This document shows positions 33,445 to 44,663 of a DNA stretch of 64,000 nucleotides, one piece after another. Position 1 is the stretch's first letter, and each line of letters opens with the position of its first letter. The notes under the pieces were generated by a model. That model was not told where the DNA came from, ran no database searches, and was given only the letters and a program-made list of their open reading frames with translations. Position numbers and translations under genes: made by a program. The DNA comes from Marthasterias glacialis (lineage: Eukaryota > Echinodermata > Asteroidea > Forcipulatida > Asteriidae), in the NCBI GenBank assembly GCA_911728455.2, contig OU452227.1:17376110-17440109 (forward strand), given 5' to 3'.

Positions 33445-34065
33445 CATTAACCAGTTGCCCCCGGGAATCTTCCATTCTTTCCTGTCAAGCCTGACGGAAT
33501 TATTTGCTCAGAATTGCCGGAATCATTTTTCTTTGAGAGTACCGCTGGCAGAAAGTAACCTTGACTTGACAAAGCCAAGAGAAAAAAAGATTCTTTTTAT
33601 AGCAATGAGATTTTTGTTTTCTCCTTTGAGAAAATGTCAAATATGTGTACGGTGAATTTTCAAAACCTCTGCCGTGGCATAGGATTAGTACTAAGCCGGA
33701 ACCATGGCTGTTCACTCTGACTTACCTTCATTGAGCCGAAATACAATGAATAAACAATGGTGGAAGCCTTTCAATGTCTCATAATCCTCTTCTTGGAACA
33801 AAAGGACAAATGTCTGGATTCGGGGTTACACAAAAACCAAGGCACAATTGCCCAAAAATCGGTGAAATATTCAAGACCATGTTTTTTCTTTGTGTGGGTG
33901 AAACAAAACGTCAGACGGCAAGTCTGTGCTCTGTGCATGCTCAGCAGTGGAATGTCCGGGCGGCTTTTGTTCTGGTATTCCGATTTTACACAATAGCGTG
34001 TTTCAATGTTGCAGTTGACCTGACTCGGACAATATTTTCGTGGATACAAGTCAGCCGGCACCAGT
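33445..34065 (+). mobile_element. Family F DNA transposon copy
   Basis: Begins ATTAACCAGTTGCCCCCGGG. All internal landmarks are present (CTTGACTTGACAAAGCCAAG, TCTTGGAACAAAAGGACAAA, CTCAGCAGTGGAATGTCCGG). The right end is worn (CCGGCACCAGTAC). Confidence 0.85.
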
Positions 34066-34139
34066 ACACATGATACTTTGGTGAATGGGAACTTCTATGT
34101 TAAAGTTGAATCCCTAAAAATGGAACATTTGTAGCAGGC

Positions 34140-34665
34140 CCTAGGCACCAGTGTTCCGTAGGGGACCTAAACACCAGTATTCCGTGGACCCTTGGAACCA
34201 TAGTACAATAGACCCTAGGTACCAGTGTTCCTTATGCCATATGGCAAAGGGTTCTGAAGATCGTAGTAGGCACAAGTGTTTCAGAAGCCCTGGGCACCAG
34301 TGTTCTGTGGGCCATATGCACCAGTTTTCCATACCCCATGTACAGGTAGGTCCTAAGCACCAGTGTTCTAGGCGCCAGTGTTCTTTTGGCCCTAGATACA
34401 TGTACCAGTGTTCCATGTGCCATAAGTCAACACTTTTCCATAGGCCCTTGGTACCATTGTTCCGGAGACCCTAGTAGGCACCAGTGTGTAATAGGCCCTT
34501 GGCACTGGAGTTCCGTAGGCCCCAGAGGGACCAATGGAGTGGTTCGTAGGTCCTATGCATCAGTGTTCTGTAGGGCACAAATGTTCCAATTCCTTTGCAT
34601 GTATATAGATCCTATAGATACCAGTGTTTCGTAATCCATTTATCCAGGGCACTAGTGTTCCACAG
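34140..34665. repeat. 24-bp minisatellite, older diverged part
   Basis: CACCAGTGTTCCGTAGG-like units with irregular spacing, clearly of the same unit as 35001-35905. Confidence 0.85.
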
Positions 34666-34667
34666 GC

Positions 34668-35000
34668 CCTAATAATAATAATAATAATTTGAGAGGCTAA
34701 TCATCCTTACTGGTAGCTGAGAAGCTGAATTGCGAAGGATGCAGCTACACATGTTCGAGCTGCCGGCGTGCAAGGGTGCCTTCGGCAGCCAGCCACATCA
34801 ACCCATGACCACGAAGCACAGCCTGAGATCGAAAGTATTTAGTTTTTCCGTAGAAAGGAAAACCTGGAGAAAAACCCTCGGGGCACAGAAGAGAACCAAC
34901 GCACAACTCTACTCACATATGGCCCCAGCCGGGAATCGAACCAGGGACACATTGGTGAGAGGCGAGCACTTTACGCACACGCCACCCATGCCACCCAGTG
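34668..35000 (-). mobile_element. SINE family D inserted in the 24-bp minisatellite
   Basis: An (AAT)n tail at 34668-34688 is followed by GAGAGGCTAATCATCCTTAC, the family D body and the head complement (GGGAATCGAACCAGGGACAC, CTTTACGCACACGCCACCC). Minisatellite units flank both sides. Confidence 0.9.
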
Positions 35001-35905
35001 TCTCATAGGCCCTAGGCACCAGTGTTCCAAAGGCCCTATTCAGACACCAGTGTTTCATTGGCCCTAGGCACGAGTGTTCCATAAGCCCTAGGCACTTGTT
35101 TTATGTAAGTCCTAGGCACCAGTGTTCTGTAGGCCCAAGGCACCAGTGTTCTGTAGGCCCAATGCACCAGTGTTCTGTAGGCCCAAGGCACTTGTGTTCC
35201 ATTGGCCCAAGGCACCAGTGTTCCATCGGCCCTATGCACCAGTGTTCCATCGGCCCTAGGCACCAGTGTTCCATTGGCCCAAGGCACCAGTGTTCCATCG
35301 GCCCAAGGCACCAGTGTTCTGTAGACCCATGGCACCAGTGTTCCATCGGCCCAAGGTACCAGTGTTCCATCGGCCCTATGCACCAGTGTTCCATCGGCCC
35401 TAGGCACCAGTGTTCCATCAGCCCAAGGCACCAGTGTTCCATTGGCCCAAGGCACCAGTGTTCCATTGGCCCTATGCACCAGTGTTCCATCGGCCCAAGG
35501 CACCAGTGTTCTGTAGGCCCAAGGCACCAGTGTTCCATCGGCCCAAGGCACCAGTGTTCCATTGGCCCTATGCACCAGTGTTCCATTGGCCCTATGCACC
35601 AGTGTTCCATTGGCCCTATGCACCAGTGTTCCATTGGCCCTATGCACCAGTGTTCCATCGGCCCTATGCACCAGTGTTCCATCGGCCCTAGGCACCAGTG
35701 TTCCATCAGCCCAAGGCAACAGTGTTCTGTAGACCCATGGCACCAGTGTTCCATTGACCCAAAACACCAGTGTTCCATCGGCCCTATGCACCAGTGTTCC
35801 ATAGGCCCTAGGCACCAGTGTTCCGTAGACCCAAGGCACCAGTGTTCTGTGGGCCCTATGCAACAATGTTCAGTAGGCCCTAAGCACCAATGTTCTGTTA
35901 AGTAT
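35001..35905. repeat. 24-bp minisatellite, homogeneous part, open in several frames
   Basis: The unit is GGCACCAGTGTTCCATCGGC plus CCAA (or CCTA). Because 24 is divisible by three, frames of about 270-276 codons stay open on both strands (+ reading PRHQCSIG repeats; minus reading GTLVHRAN and EHWCLGPM repeats). The open frames follow from the repeat period. There is no promoter, splice or homology evidence for a protein. Confidence 0.95.
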
Positions 35906-37009
35906 AACATGGTTTGCGGTTAAGCACTCCAAAAGTCCTGAGAGATGCTGTTAGAATTTTTATAAAATGTGTGTTGTGCATATGAGTACTTTCTCTGTTG
36001 TATTTTTGTAGACTTTCAATTTCTTCAGAGGCCCTAGGCATAGTGCCTGCAATTCCTATTAGATAATTCATCTCTGATTCTTAGTGATAGTAACATACAA
36101 AGTGTATATTTTACAGTAAAACTGTGGTCCTCGAAGCTCCTCACAGATATCCCTGTATTGTAACACAATCTAATTGAGACAGAAATCAATATCAAATGTT
36201 GCTTTTGCCTGTTTTGCATTTAATTTCGATTTTCCTTTAGTCACTTCTCCATGCTTTGGCATTTTCCTAAAATTGCTTCAAACTCACCTTAGATAAATGG
36301 CTTTTATGGCTTCTGGTAAGATACTTGATCATTCCTTCAGGCTTGGCTTAACCTTTTTACAGCAAATTGCATTTTGTTGTATTGTAACAGGATGCACACA
36401 ACCTGTTTCACGGAATAAACATTCCTGATTACCCTCACCTACCCCCATCCCAAATAGATTAATTTGTTTTACCATCCCGGAAGATTGTTTTTTTCTTATT
36501 ATTGTAAGTGCTCTTTTTTATTATGTTTGTCACATGCAAGCATCTGGGAGAAGGGGGGATTGTCGTTGATGTTTTCATGAAATGACAAATGTTTCAAAAA
36601 TCACAATATTTGGCAAATTGATTTTTGTACAAATTCTTGACACTATTGATACTAATTAGCATGATCGTTGAATCACTAGATTTGTCATTTTACATTTTCA
36701 TGAAATGGCAATCCAAGATTTGCCATTTTTTGACACCCATTAATACAAGGTGCTGGCAAAGTGCCAAACACGTGAGGTCTGACTTTTGCCATTTCATGAA
36801 GGGAAAAATCTGCTGACCTATTTAAGTTTAGTGTTTCACGAAGTGACGATTCTCAATATGCATTGGTTTGTAAACAGCACTTTGTATTTATGTTTTTTTC
36901 ATGTAGTTTTGAAACGGCATCATGTGTCAAAGTTCTTGAATTTAGTATGTGCATTTTCAAGCCAAGTAGGCCCCTCAAAGTGCCCTATGTTATAATTACC
37001 CCTGATCAT
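35906..37009. repeat. Intron sequence with repeated TTTCATGAAA words
   Basis: TTTTCATGAAATGACAAATG near 36572, TTTTCATGAAATGGCAATCC near 36696 and GCCATTTCATGAAG near 36787 form a loose set of related words. Nothing coding was recognised. Confidence 0.5.
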
Positions 37010-37245
37010 CAGGCTGTAAGCATTCCTGACACCATCACAACTCCTTAGGAGTATGCAGCATCGATAGCCGAACGAGCACACAGGTTGCTAATCATTCACA
37101 TCAACCATCTCTGTCCTTACAGGTACCCATTTACTCCTGGGTGATGAGAAGCAATTGTAGTTCAATGTCTTACCCAAGGACGCAAGTGTCATGACTTAGC
37201 TGCCAGAATTTGAGTTTGATGCGCTAGACCACTTTGCTGCGACAT
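37010..37245 (-). mobile_element. SINE family C copy
   Basis: The tail (CATCACAACTCCTTAGGAGT, ACAGGTACCCATTTACTCCT) and head complement (CAAGTGTCATGACTTAGC, GCGCTAGACCACTTTGC) are in family order. Confidence 0.75.
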
Positions 37246-39206
37246 GCTTGAAATAAATAAATGTAATTAATTGGGAGGGGGGGAGACAAAATATGTTTGA
37301 ATTTGTTAAAATATAGCTACCTTAGGGATGTATATTTTATCATAAATTTCTTTAAAGTGGAAGACAGGGAATGAACATCTGTTTGTGGTCATGTAAAGAC
37401 AGATGTTGTTAGTGTGTGCAGAAGTCTTAACACTGATACATATAGGTCAATGGTTTATGTGGACTTGAGTTTGTTTTCCCTTTGGATGAATTTAGTTTGG
37501 CTTTCAGAATACCGCGTCATCTGCCCCACGGGCGAAATTGTTTGGATGCAGAGTGTATCTTTGAGAGATCAATTTTAAGGCTGTCCAGTAGGTTTAGTAT
37601 GTAGAGGCACGTGCGGCTTTGATAAGGAATTGAGCTCAGTGTGTGCTTTGAAGATCCAAGAGCTGGATAACTGAGTACAAATACAAGTGGATGCGCTCAC
37701 TTATGTTTTTCTACGATGGTTGGAGTTATTCTTGTTGATACTATCTGGGTCTGAGGAAATTGACTGCACCTAATGTAGTCATGATGCATGTAATGGCTCT
37801 ATGTGGGAACTGATGATGGCAATCTGATTTATCTGACCCATGCATTAATGCCAATCTAGTACTTGAAATCATTTTTTATATAACTGGGAAAGAATTTAAT
37901 ATAAGAGATTTTGGATTCATACAAAAGGTGTTTTACATACTTCTGATGTGATGCAAGGGTGACACTAGACAGGTCCCCTGTCTTTATCCACAAGGATAAA
38001 GACAGGCACTGGTCTTATAAACCCAATCGTTTCATTGGTAAGCAGTGATGCATAACTACCAGACTTACAACGATATAACATGTACATGAGTGTGTGTTCA
38101 GTGTGGCATGTGTGCACACAAACAGAATTCTGGCTTGCGAGGTCAAAGGTACAATCGTCAGGATCGAGGAGAATCCAAAGGCCAGTATCTGGTGTTTTTC
38201 ACGAGCCTCGGAGTGACATCAGATGTTCAGGCTAATCCTATAGCAACTCGGGACTTGTTGGTCCCCACCCTCTACTCTCCCCAATCCAGCATTAGGGTCC
38301 TAATATCCTCTGTGTCACTGAGCCCAACTTCCCACCACAAAGTGTCAATGAATGTGGCTGGTCTCTGCCCCCTTCTGCCAGTTCCCTGAGTTGGCACCCA
38401 CAGGATGGTGTAATGGGCTGTCTGTTCTTTTATAGTGATGGCTTGTTAAATGTACTTTTATAATGTCTACTCTATTTAATGATGGCTTGTCAATACTTTA
38501 TAAGACCAACTCCTTTTTTATTGATTGCTTGTCTATTTTTTGGTATTTTGTTTTGTTTACATGCTCATTATTTTGTTTGCTTATTATTGCTGTCTCTGTA
38601 GGTTTTGGAGTTTTAATATTTACTATTATGGTTACCTTTAGTTATTAATATTTTGTAGTGTTTTTCTTCAATGGATTTTTTGTTTTGCTACAATTTTATT
38701 GTTGAGTTTTAATTATACATTTTGTTCAGTGCTTTTGGGTAGTCTCCAAGGGCCCTCTGTAAATTTCACTTTTATTATTATGAGTTATTGTCGAGATCAG
38801 CTGAGTTATTGTCAAGTACCAGCTGACATGTACAAAACACTTTCTTGTAACAAGCAAAACGTTTTGATATTTTTTCAAATTGAAACATCATCTGTCAAAA
38901 CTTGTTCAAAGAAACATTTCAAAATGTTTTGGTCCTTCGGAGGAAATCCGGGGGTAGTAATAGTGTTTTGATAAAATGTTTAAAAGCGCCACATAAAAGC
39001 CTATTTTTTACATAAAATAACTTAAAACATGGCCACCTTTACGTTTCTTTTACAATTGTCCCTTTCCTTTTGAAATTAAAAGAAACATCCTGTTCCCTAG
39101 ATAAAAACAGCCTTGTTTTGTTAGTTCAGACAGGGAGCTTCAGGCTTCAAATATTTTGCATATTTTAAAATTGTTTGTCTTTCTATTTTGTCCGTTGAAA
39201 CTACAG
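37246..39206. other. End of the large ENDOV intron, no gene recognised
   Basis: A perfect hairpin at 37977-38006 is described separately. Open frames of up to 99 codons (38090-38389) have no recognisable domain. Confidence 0.45.
37977..38006. repeat. Perfect short hairpin
   Basis: CCTGTCTTTATCC, a 4-base loop, then GGATAAAGACAGG. Confidence 0.92.
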
Positions 39207-39275
39207 GTTGCTGAACTCTCCAAAGAAGGAGATACTTTCCCATTGATTACGTCCTCAGGAAACAGTCTTGGAATG
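39207..39275 (+). CDS. ENDOV: Endonuclease V, internal exon (GDTFPL block)
   Basis: A 69-base exon of 23 codons reading VAELSKEGDTFPLITSSGNS then LGM. It contains the GDxFPL and SGxxLGM blocks that follow the AKKLLQVDG region in endonuclease V. It is bounded by an AG acceptor (ctacAG, 39205-39206) and a GTAATT donor at 39276, and is phase 0 at both ends, so it continues the frame of the 1933-2045 exon directly. The exon is too short to appear as an open frame and was recognised by family order alone. The intron before it is about 37,160 bp. Confidence 0.92.
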
Positions 39276-39714
39276 GTAATTTTGTCAGCTATGTTCTAAA
39301 TTTCCCTTTCACGGCATGTTTTCTCTTCCGTACTGCTGGATTAATGTATAACCAAAAGCACCTTTCACACTTAAAACAATTGGTCAGGGATGAGATTTCT
39401 CCGGGTCTTTTTCAAGTTTCCAAATTTTACAAACTTAGTGTTATGGAATTTCTTTATTTATAAAAAAATAATTAACAAAAGTATAAAAATATAAATATCA
39501 TTTACATACATCCAGGCTCTTGTAAAGCCTACACACAGTACATGTACTGTATTTTGACTACACCGAGGTGCTTTCCCCATCTACATTGAAGCACAGAATG
39601 CTGCCATTGATATAGGTTATGGAGTGGTTGGTAGCCACCAAACCCTCAATCCGTGTTTCGTTGAATTTGTCTTTTTTCATCCACTGTCATCCCTGATTGG
39701 TTGAGTTTTTTTCA

Positions 39715-40875
39715 CACTTGAATGGCTAACCTGGCAAATTCCTGGGAAATTCATTTCCCTGCAGATGGGAATTTCTCCTGCTTTGGAAAGTAGAGCCCTT
39801 TGTCACACTACTGAGCCAATTCCCAGGAAACAAAACCCCAGGAAATTGCCGGGGAATGTTAACCCAACCGCCACTCCATTGTTGTTATACACTTAATGCA
39901 ATTTTCTGAGGAAAAATAAACACTCAGTATGCTAACCCCGGATTTACCTCGTTTAACCCTACTCCCAACCAGGGTTGCAGCTAGAGACATTTGAGTGCCT
40001 GTCGCAAAATCTTTATTTCCAGCACAATTCACGTCACACATGCACATTTTTTTCATCCAGTGATGTGAACAACAAGTTATAAGTGTATCATTTGCAATTA
40101 TATAGCTTACCAGAATAAATAAATTTGATTATCTGATCAAGCAAGTCATTCAGAAACAAACTTTCTCACCTGAGCACAGTGAGACCTGATCTCAACGAAC
40201 ATCTGTGTGGGAGCCTTTGGTGTTGTATGTTCACTACGCGTACCAGTGGCAATACCAAGTACCAGTGCTCAATAGAAGCGTACAAGTATGTACACTGTAC
40301 ATATCATGTACATATCATGTACACTTCATAGACAGGTTATAAGTACGTGCAGTCTGTCATAGTATGCAACCTGTGTGGTAAGATTAGTAAGATGCATGTC
40401 TTACTGTGTTTTGTCAAGTAAGAGGTAGGCATGGTAGGCCTGAATGAAAAGCAAAGGGTTGACAATTATTCAATTAAACAAAGGCAGTATTCAGGATTTT
40501 GCTCTCAAATTAAGCGCTAGTCAGAGTGACTTCATTTTACTTTCGTGCTGGTCCGCATTACCGAGTGGTGGTTGGTGCCTACTGGGGCTGAACAGCGTAG
40601 GGATCTCCCAGCGTAGCTACAACCCTGCCCCCAAGCAGGGATAGCTATTTCCCTGGAAATGGCTAATTCCTAGGAGGTTGCCAGTGCCAGTGATATCAAT
40701 TCATAAAGTGTGAAAAGATCACCAAATTTCCTGAGTTTGCCAGGAAATTTGTCTAGTGTGAAAGGCTTAGCGAGACAGCTATGAGGTTTAACTTGGGAGT
40801 GTTAATTTTTTCCCCTGGAAAATTGCATTAAGTGTGAAACAAACATGGAGTGGCAGTGGAGTTAAAATTCTCAAG
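39715..40875. repeat. Family H long inverted repeat
   Basis: The left end (CACACTTGAATGGCTAACC, GAAATTCATTTCCCTGCAGA, CCGCCACTCCATTGTTGTTA, ACACTTAATGCAATTTTC) is matched in inverted order at the right (GAAAATTGCATTAAGTGTGA, ACATGGAGTGGC, TTTGCCAGGAAATTTG). Arms are imperfect, 150-200 bases, around a central region of about 700 bases without coding signal. Confidence 0.65.
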
Positions 40876-41256
40876 GGATACCATCAAAACATCTTCACTT
40901 TGGTTTTCCCACATATTTTGGATTACAAGCAAAAAGGATTGAAAGCACAAAGCTAACTGCATTACATGGAAGAAAAATATGCTCCAAGAAAAAGGATGGC
41001 CATGCAAAAAGAAAACTTTTTTTTTTATAAATCACTTTCAATTTTATTACTGGAGGCATCTTGAATTTTGAAAATTATAAGTTGTTTTCTCAGTCTACTA
41101 ATTTTTTTCTAACAGACTGAGCCAATATTTTTAGATATTATAATTGCATCAGGGATAATGAATATTATATTTGGTTTTACCCGTATGCACTGATGGCTGA
41201 TTTACAAGCATGTAAACTAAGCTTTAAGGGTCTTGCAAAAAACTGACCTTTCAACA

Positions 41257-41440
41257 CTTCGGTGGTCTAGTGACTAAGACATCTGCTCTTGAGTGTGGGG
41301 TTCACAGGTTCAAGTCCCACCTGAGTTGTATGCCTAGTGGATTTTTCCCACAGGACTCAGACAGCACTGAGCATACAGTGTAAAGCACTGAGTATACAGT
41401 ACATATCAGGCATCGATGGGGAAAACCCCCCCCCCCCAAA
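41257..41440 (+). mobile_element. SINE family A copy
   Basis: The head (CGGTGGTCTAGTGACTAAGA, CAGGTTCAAGTCCCACC) is followed by ATTTTTCCCACAGGACTCAG and AGCACTGAGTATACAGTACA. Confidence 0.8.
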
Positions 41441-41486
41441 TAATATCATTTATGCCCCAGATGCAGTTATTACATCTACTAAATTG

Positions 41487-41583
41487 TTGCGGTACCCACT
41501 GCTAATTACAGGAATCAAACTGGCCTCTTGTCAGCGGGCGCACTTGTTGGTCTAGTGGTTAAGACATCTGCCCTAGAATGGGG
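41487..41583 (+). mobile_element. SINE family A 5' fragment
   Basis: GCGGTACCCACTGCTAATTA, GGAATCAAACTGGCCTC and GTTGGTCTAGTGGTTAAGAC. The copy stops after GCCCTAGAATGGGG. Confidence 0.7.
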
Positions 41584-41596
41584 AGGGGGGGGGTGT

Positions 41597-41965
41597 TAAA
41601 GGCTTTGGTAATTACTCCACAAATTAATGACCATAAAAAAATGTCTTGGTAAGAAGCACTTGAGAGCTGTTGATAGTAAAAACACTGTGAGAAACGAGTC
41701 CCTTTGAAGTAATGAAGTTTTAGAGAAAGAGAGAATTTTCTGCTCCAAAATTTGAATCTGAGAAATGATCATGCATGAACTGTTTCTTAAATAATGAAAA
41801 ACATGCAGTTTCAGCATTTTCGGATCCTTCTTCATGAAAATAACCACTTTCAAAAACGCTACCATCTTTTGAAACAAAATTTTCACAGGTATCTACAACT
41901 ATATAGGATTGAAACAAATGTGCAGTTCCAAATACCAAAGGTATCCCTTACCTCTAATTTGAATC
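41597..41965 (-). repeat. Dispersed repeat family I, copy 2
   Basis: TTTGGTAATTACTCCACAAA, GAGAGCTGTTGATAGTA, ATTTGAATCTGAGAAATGAT and CCAAATACCAAAGGTATCCC are the complements of the blocks in 26035-26398, in reverse order. Confidence 0.8.
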
Positions 41966-42382
41966 CTACCCAAGTAGTTTGCATTTGGAGTTGTTTTTCA
42001 CTGGGACTCGGAAAGCAGTGATTATCACGCATCGAAACTAAAATAGATAAAAATATGTCAACATTTCTGTAAATGATTGATTCCTTCATAAGGGTGGTTT
42101 TTCAAGGGAGAAAGTGGGCATTAGATATAAGAATGGCAAAACACTCAGCTCTTGCGTTTTGTAAACATTTTCCATTGTTTTGTTACCATGGAGAGATTGT
42201 TATTCAGTTGAAAATGGTACATGTATGTCCGTTTTGATCTGACTGCAAATTGGGCTTGACGTATTGAGGAGTGATCTATCATGTTAAGATCAGAGTCAAA
42301 TCATAGAGTGTTTGCCCATAGTGTTTGCCCTAAACCAGAAAGTTCATATTGATATTAATCTTTAGTACAGTGAAGTAGCGTG

Positions 42383-42500
42383 TCGTGGCTGAGCAGTTTA
42401 GCGCATCCAACTCAAATTCTGGTGGCTTGGTCACTGAAGTGTGGGTTCGAGTCCCAGTCGTGACACTTGTGTCCCGGAGTGAGAAACTGTGCTATATAAT
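42383..42500 (+). mobile_element. SINE family C head
   Basis: TGTCGTGGCTGAGCAGTTTA, CCAACTCAAATTCTGG and GTGGGTTCGAGTCCCAGTCG with TGACACTTGTGTCC. Confidence 0.8.
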
Positions 42501-42811
42501 TGCTTCACAGTGTGCTGTATCTTCATTTATATGATGGCTGCATTGTTATCAAATTTTCAGGATTTTAGGTTTAGGTACAATTAATGTTCATGTTCAAAAG
42601 AACAGTTGCATAATGTTGTAAGAGGACACTGCATTCCATGAAGGTGGAACACTAGGGACAGGTTACATTATTACCACCTGTAAATCTTTTTCACCACTTC
42701 ATGCGTGTATTTGGTATAATCTTGCTTTACAAAGTAAAAATTACACCAATCATGAATCGTAAAAGGTTTTACTTGACTACTGTGGTGTTACTGTGATACT
42801 GTGCCTGCACT

Positions 42812-42860
42812 GATGTAACGGGGACACCATAGGTGTGGCTTTTGGTGTCCCTGTTACATC
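42812..42860. repeat. Short inverted repeat
   Basis: GATGTAACGGGGACACCA pairs with TGGTGTCCCTGTTACATC around a 13-base loop, one mismatch. Confidence 0.9.
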
Positions 42861-43155
42861 GTTATTATGAATTGTTTTGAATATTAGCAAAAAAATCAGG
42901 TAAGATGGTGTAGGATGGATTTGAAACTTTCTGAAATACTTCCAAAACCCAAATAAGATGTGATGATTGATAAACATAAATAAGAATCAACATTTTATTC
43001 TAACAAAAATGGTTATATTGAAAAATGTCACCAGTTGCGTCCCACCTTCATGGAATGACCTAGCAGCGTATATTTTGCTCGGTACTTCCAACATCAAACA
43101 AAGCCTGGTGCCGGAGACGGAGCCTCAGCAGAGATTTGGAAAAGGCCCTACGGAA

Positions 43156-43386
43156 TGCTATACCACTAGGCTATTTATCCAGATAATGAGATAAATTTTC
43201 TTGCCATGTCGACTTACATTATGGAGTAAGTCAACGAAAATTTAACTTGTCATGATGATGTATCTCATAAAGACGACATACTGAAATTAAAAAGTCGTAC
43301 AAATCTAAGTTTCAGTAAGTCGCCTTGATGAAAAAATTGATCTTGATGAAATAATTGATCTCATTATCTGGATTTAGTGGTATGGC
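43156..43386. repeat. Foldback element, about 230 bp
   Basis: The left end ATGCTATACCACTAGGC with ATCCAGATAATGAGATAAAT pairs with GATCTCATTATCTGGAT and TAGTGGTATGGCA at the right. Confidence 0.75.
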
Positions 43387-43504
43387 ACTCCTGGAGAGGT
43401 GAATGACAGTTGCTGCCGGAAGACTCTTTAAATATTTAGTGTAATATTTTTCACACTTGTTGTACTGCTTTATTCTTAAATGCATAGTAAAGGATTGGTA
43501 ATCC

Positions 43505-43613
43505 TAGTTAGGGTTAGGGTTAGGGTTGAGGTTGGGGTTTGGTTAGGGTTAGTGTTAGAGTAAGGGTTTGGGTTAGGTTTAGGTCTAGGTTTAGGTCCAG
43601 GTTTAGGGTTCTT
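43505..43613. repeat. Degenerate telomere-like (TTAGGG)n tract
   Basis: GTTAGGGTTAGGGTTAGGGT followed by diverging units (TTGGGG, TTAGTG, TTTAGG). Confidence 0.85.
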
Positions 43614-44438
43614 ATACCAATTCGGATAAATATTTCCTTTAAAAGTTTTGGAGGAAACATTGTTTAAATCTGCAACATAAAATGCCTTCCCATGCATCTT
43701 AAATAAGCATAAACACAAAAACATAAAACATGAGATTGTTTCACTGTTTTGTTATGGGCAACTTTGTATTTTATAATCTATTTTTCCATTGTTACAAGCC
43801 CTTTAAAAATTGGAAGAGTTATCCCTAATGTAATTCAAAGAGTAAAGAGTTATTCTTCTTGATGCTCTTTTTTCTGGAATTGTTTTATATTAGAGCAAAA
43901 GTAAAATTACTAATTTACTATTAGAAACAGTCTATATTTGTTGCCAGCAAATATTTGTTGTTAGGATATCCACCACAGACGTCCATGTAAAGTAAGATTC
44001 AAAGCTTGTATTAATGTCACAACGATCTCAAAAGGTTTAGGAGATTCGTTTTGCCTTCTTGTAAATTATAAACAGCTTTACTCTAAGTGGTTTGAGTTAA
44101 AGTGAAATCTCTGACACAGGGAAAACAATTGTCAACTTTGCTTGGTTGTTGTTTTTATCTAACTTCCATTAGATTTCATCCCGCTTGCTCATCAAAACTT
44201 TAAGCCGACGTTATTTACTCTGTCAGATCTAAAATAGACTTTCTAACAAGTGCCTCTCTGTTTTCAATGCAATTCCCAAATGAGTGATGCCAGATCCACA
44301 TGTACTTCAAGAAAAGAGATTGTTCTTGATACCGGCTCAAGTCTAAACTCTTGGTGATGTGGCAGACTTTATCTTGATTGAATTCACCTCCAATTCTAAT
44401 TGCCAGATTTGGCATCTTGCCTCTGAATTATTTTCCAG
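43614..44438. other. ENDOV intron, nothing recognised
   Basis: The sequence just before the 44439 exon is ordinary intron. Confidence 0.4.
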
Positions 44439-44567
44439 GCCCTACGGGGAAGTGAGAATTCCAGTAACCCAATCTATGTCTCAGTTGGCCATAAGGTTTC
44501 CCTACGGACTGCTGTCAAACTCGCTGGACAGTGCTGTAGGTATAGAGTTGCAGAGCCAGTAAGACAG
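44439..44567 (+). CDS. ENDOV: Endonuclease V, internal exon (YVSVGH block, catalytic-region histidine)
   Basis: A 129-base, 43-codon exon, phase 0 at both ends. It begins ALRGSENSSNPIYVSVGHKV and ends CCRYRVAEPVRQ. The ALR block, the YVSVGH block with its conserved active-site histidine, the SL..AV helix and the paired cysteines before the PVRQ block are all in family order. The acceptor is ttttccAG (44437-44438) and the donor is GTGAGA at 44568. Both flanking junctions join in frame with the neighbouring exons. No stop or frameshift is present, so this part of the protein looks functional. A small inverted-repeat element begins only about 10 bases after the donor. Confidence 0.94.
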
Positions 44568-44577
44568 GTGAGAGTTA

Positions 44578-44663
44578 GGCCGTGTCCGAATTAGTGGCTG
44601 CTGCTTTGGCTGCAGCTGCATCGCCCTTAGCAACAGCTGCAGCCATCGATTCGGACTGTGGCC
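44578..44663. mobile_element. Small MITE-like inverted repeat next to an ENDOV donor
   Basis: GGCCGTGTCCGAATTAGTGG at the left and, complemented, GGCCACAGTCCGAATCGATG at the right. 86 bp, with an alanine-codon-like GCTGCAGC interior. Confidence 0.8.

Noticed and set aside
35096-35923. 275-codon Cys/His repeat protein
   Set aside because: Three frames are equally open because the 24-bp unit is divisible by three; no other coding evidence.
42386-42470. Possible tRNA-Leu gene
   Set aside because: The acceptor pairing is poor in this copy, and the conserved non-tRNA tail shows it is a SINE.
43040-43100. LINE C-terminal motif VPPSWNDLAAY
   Set aside because: Too short and isolated to call on its own.
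43476-43724. Pro/Asn/Thr-rich 82-codon minus frame
   Set aside because: It translates the telomere-like tract.
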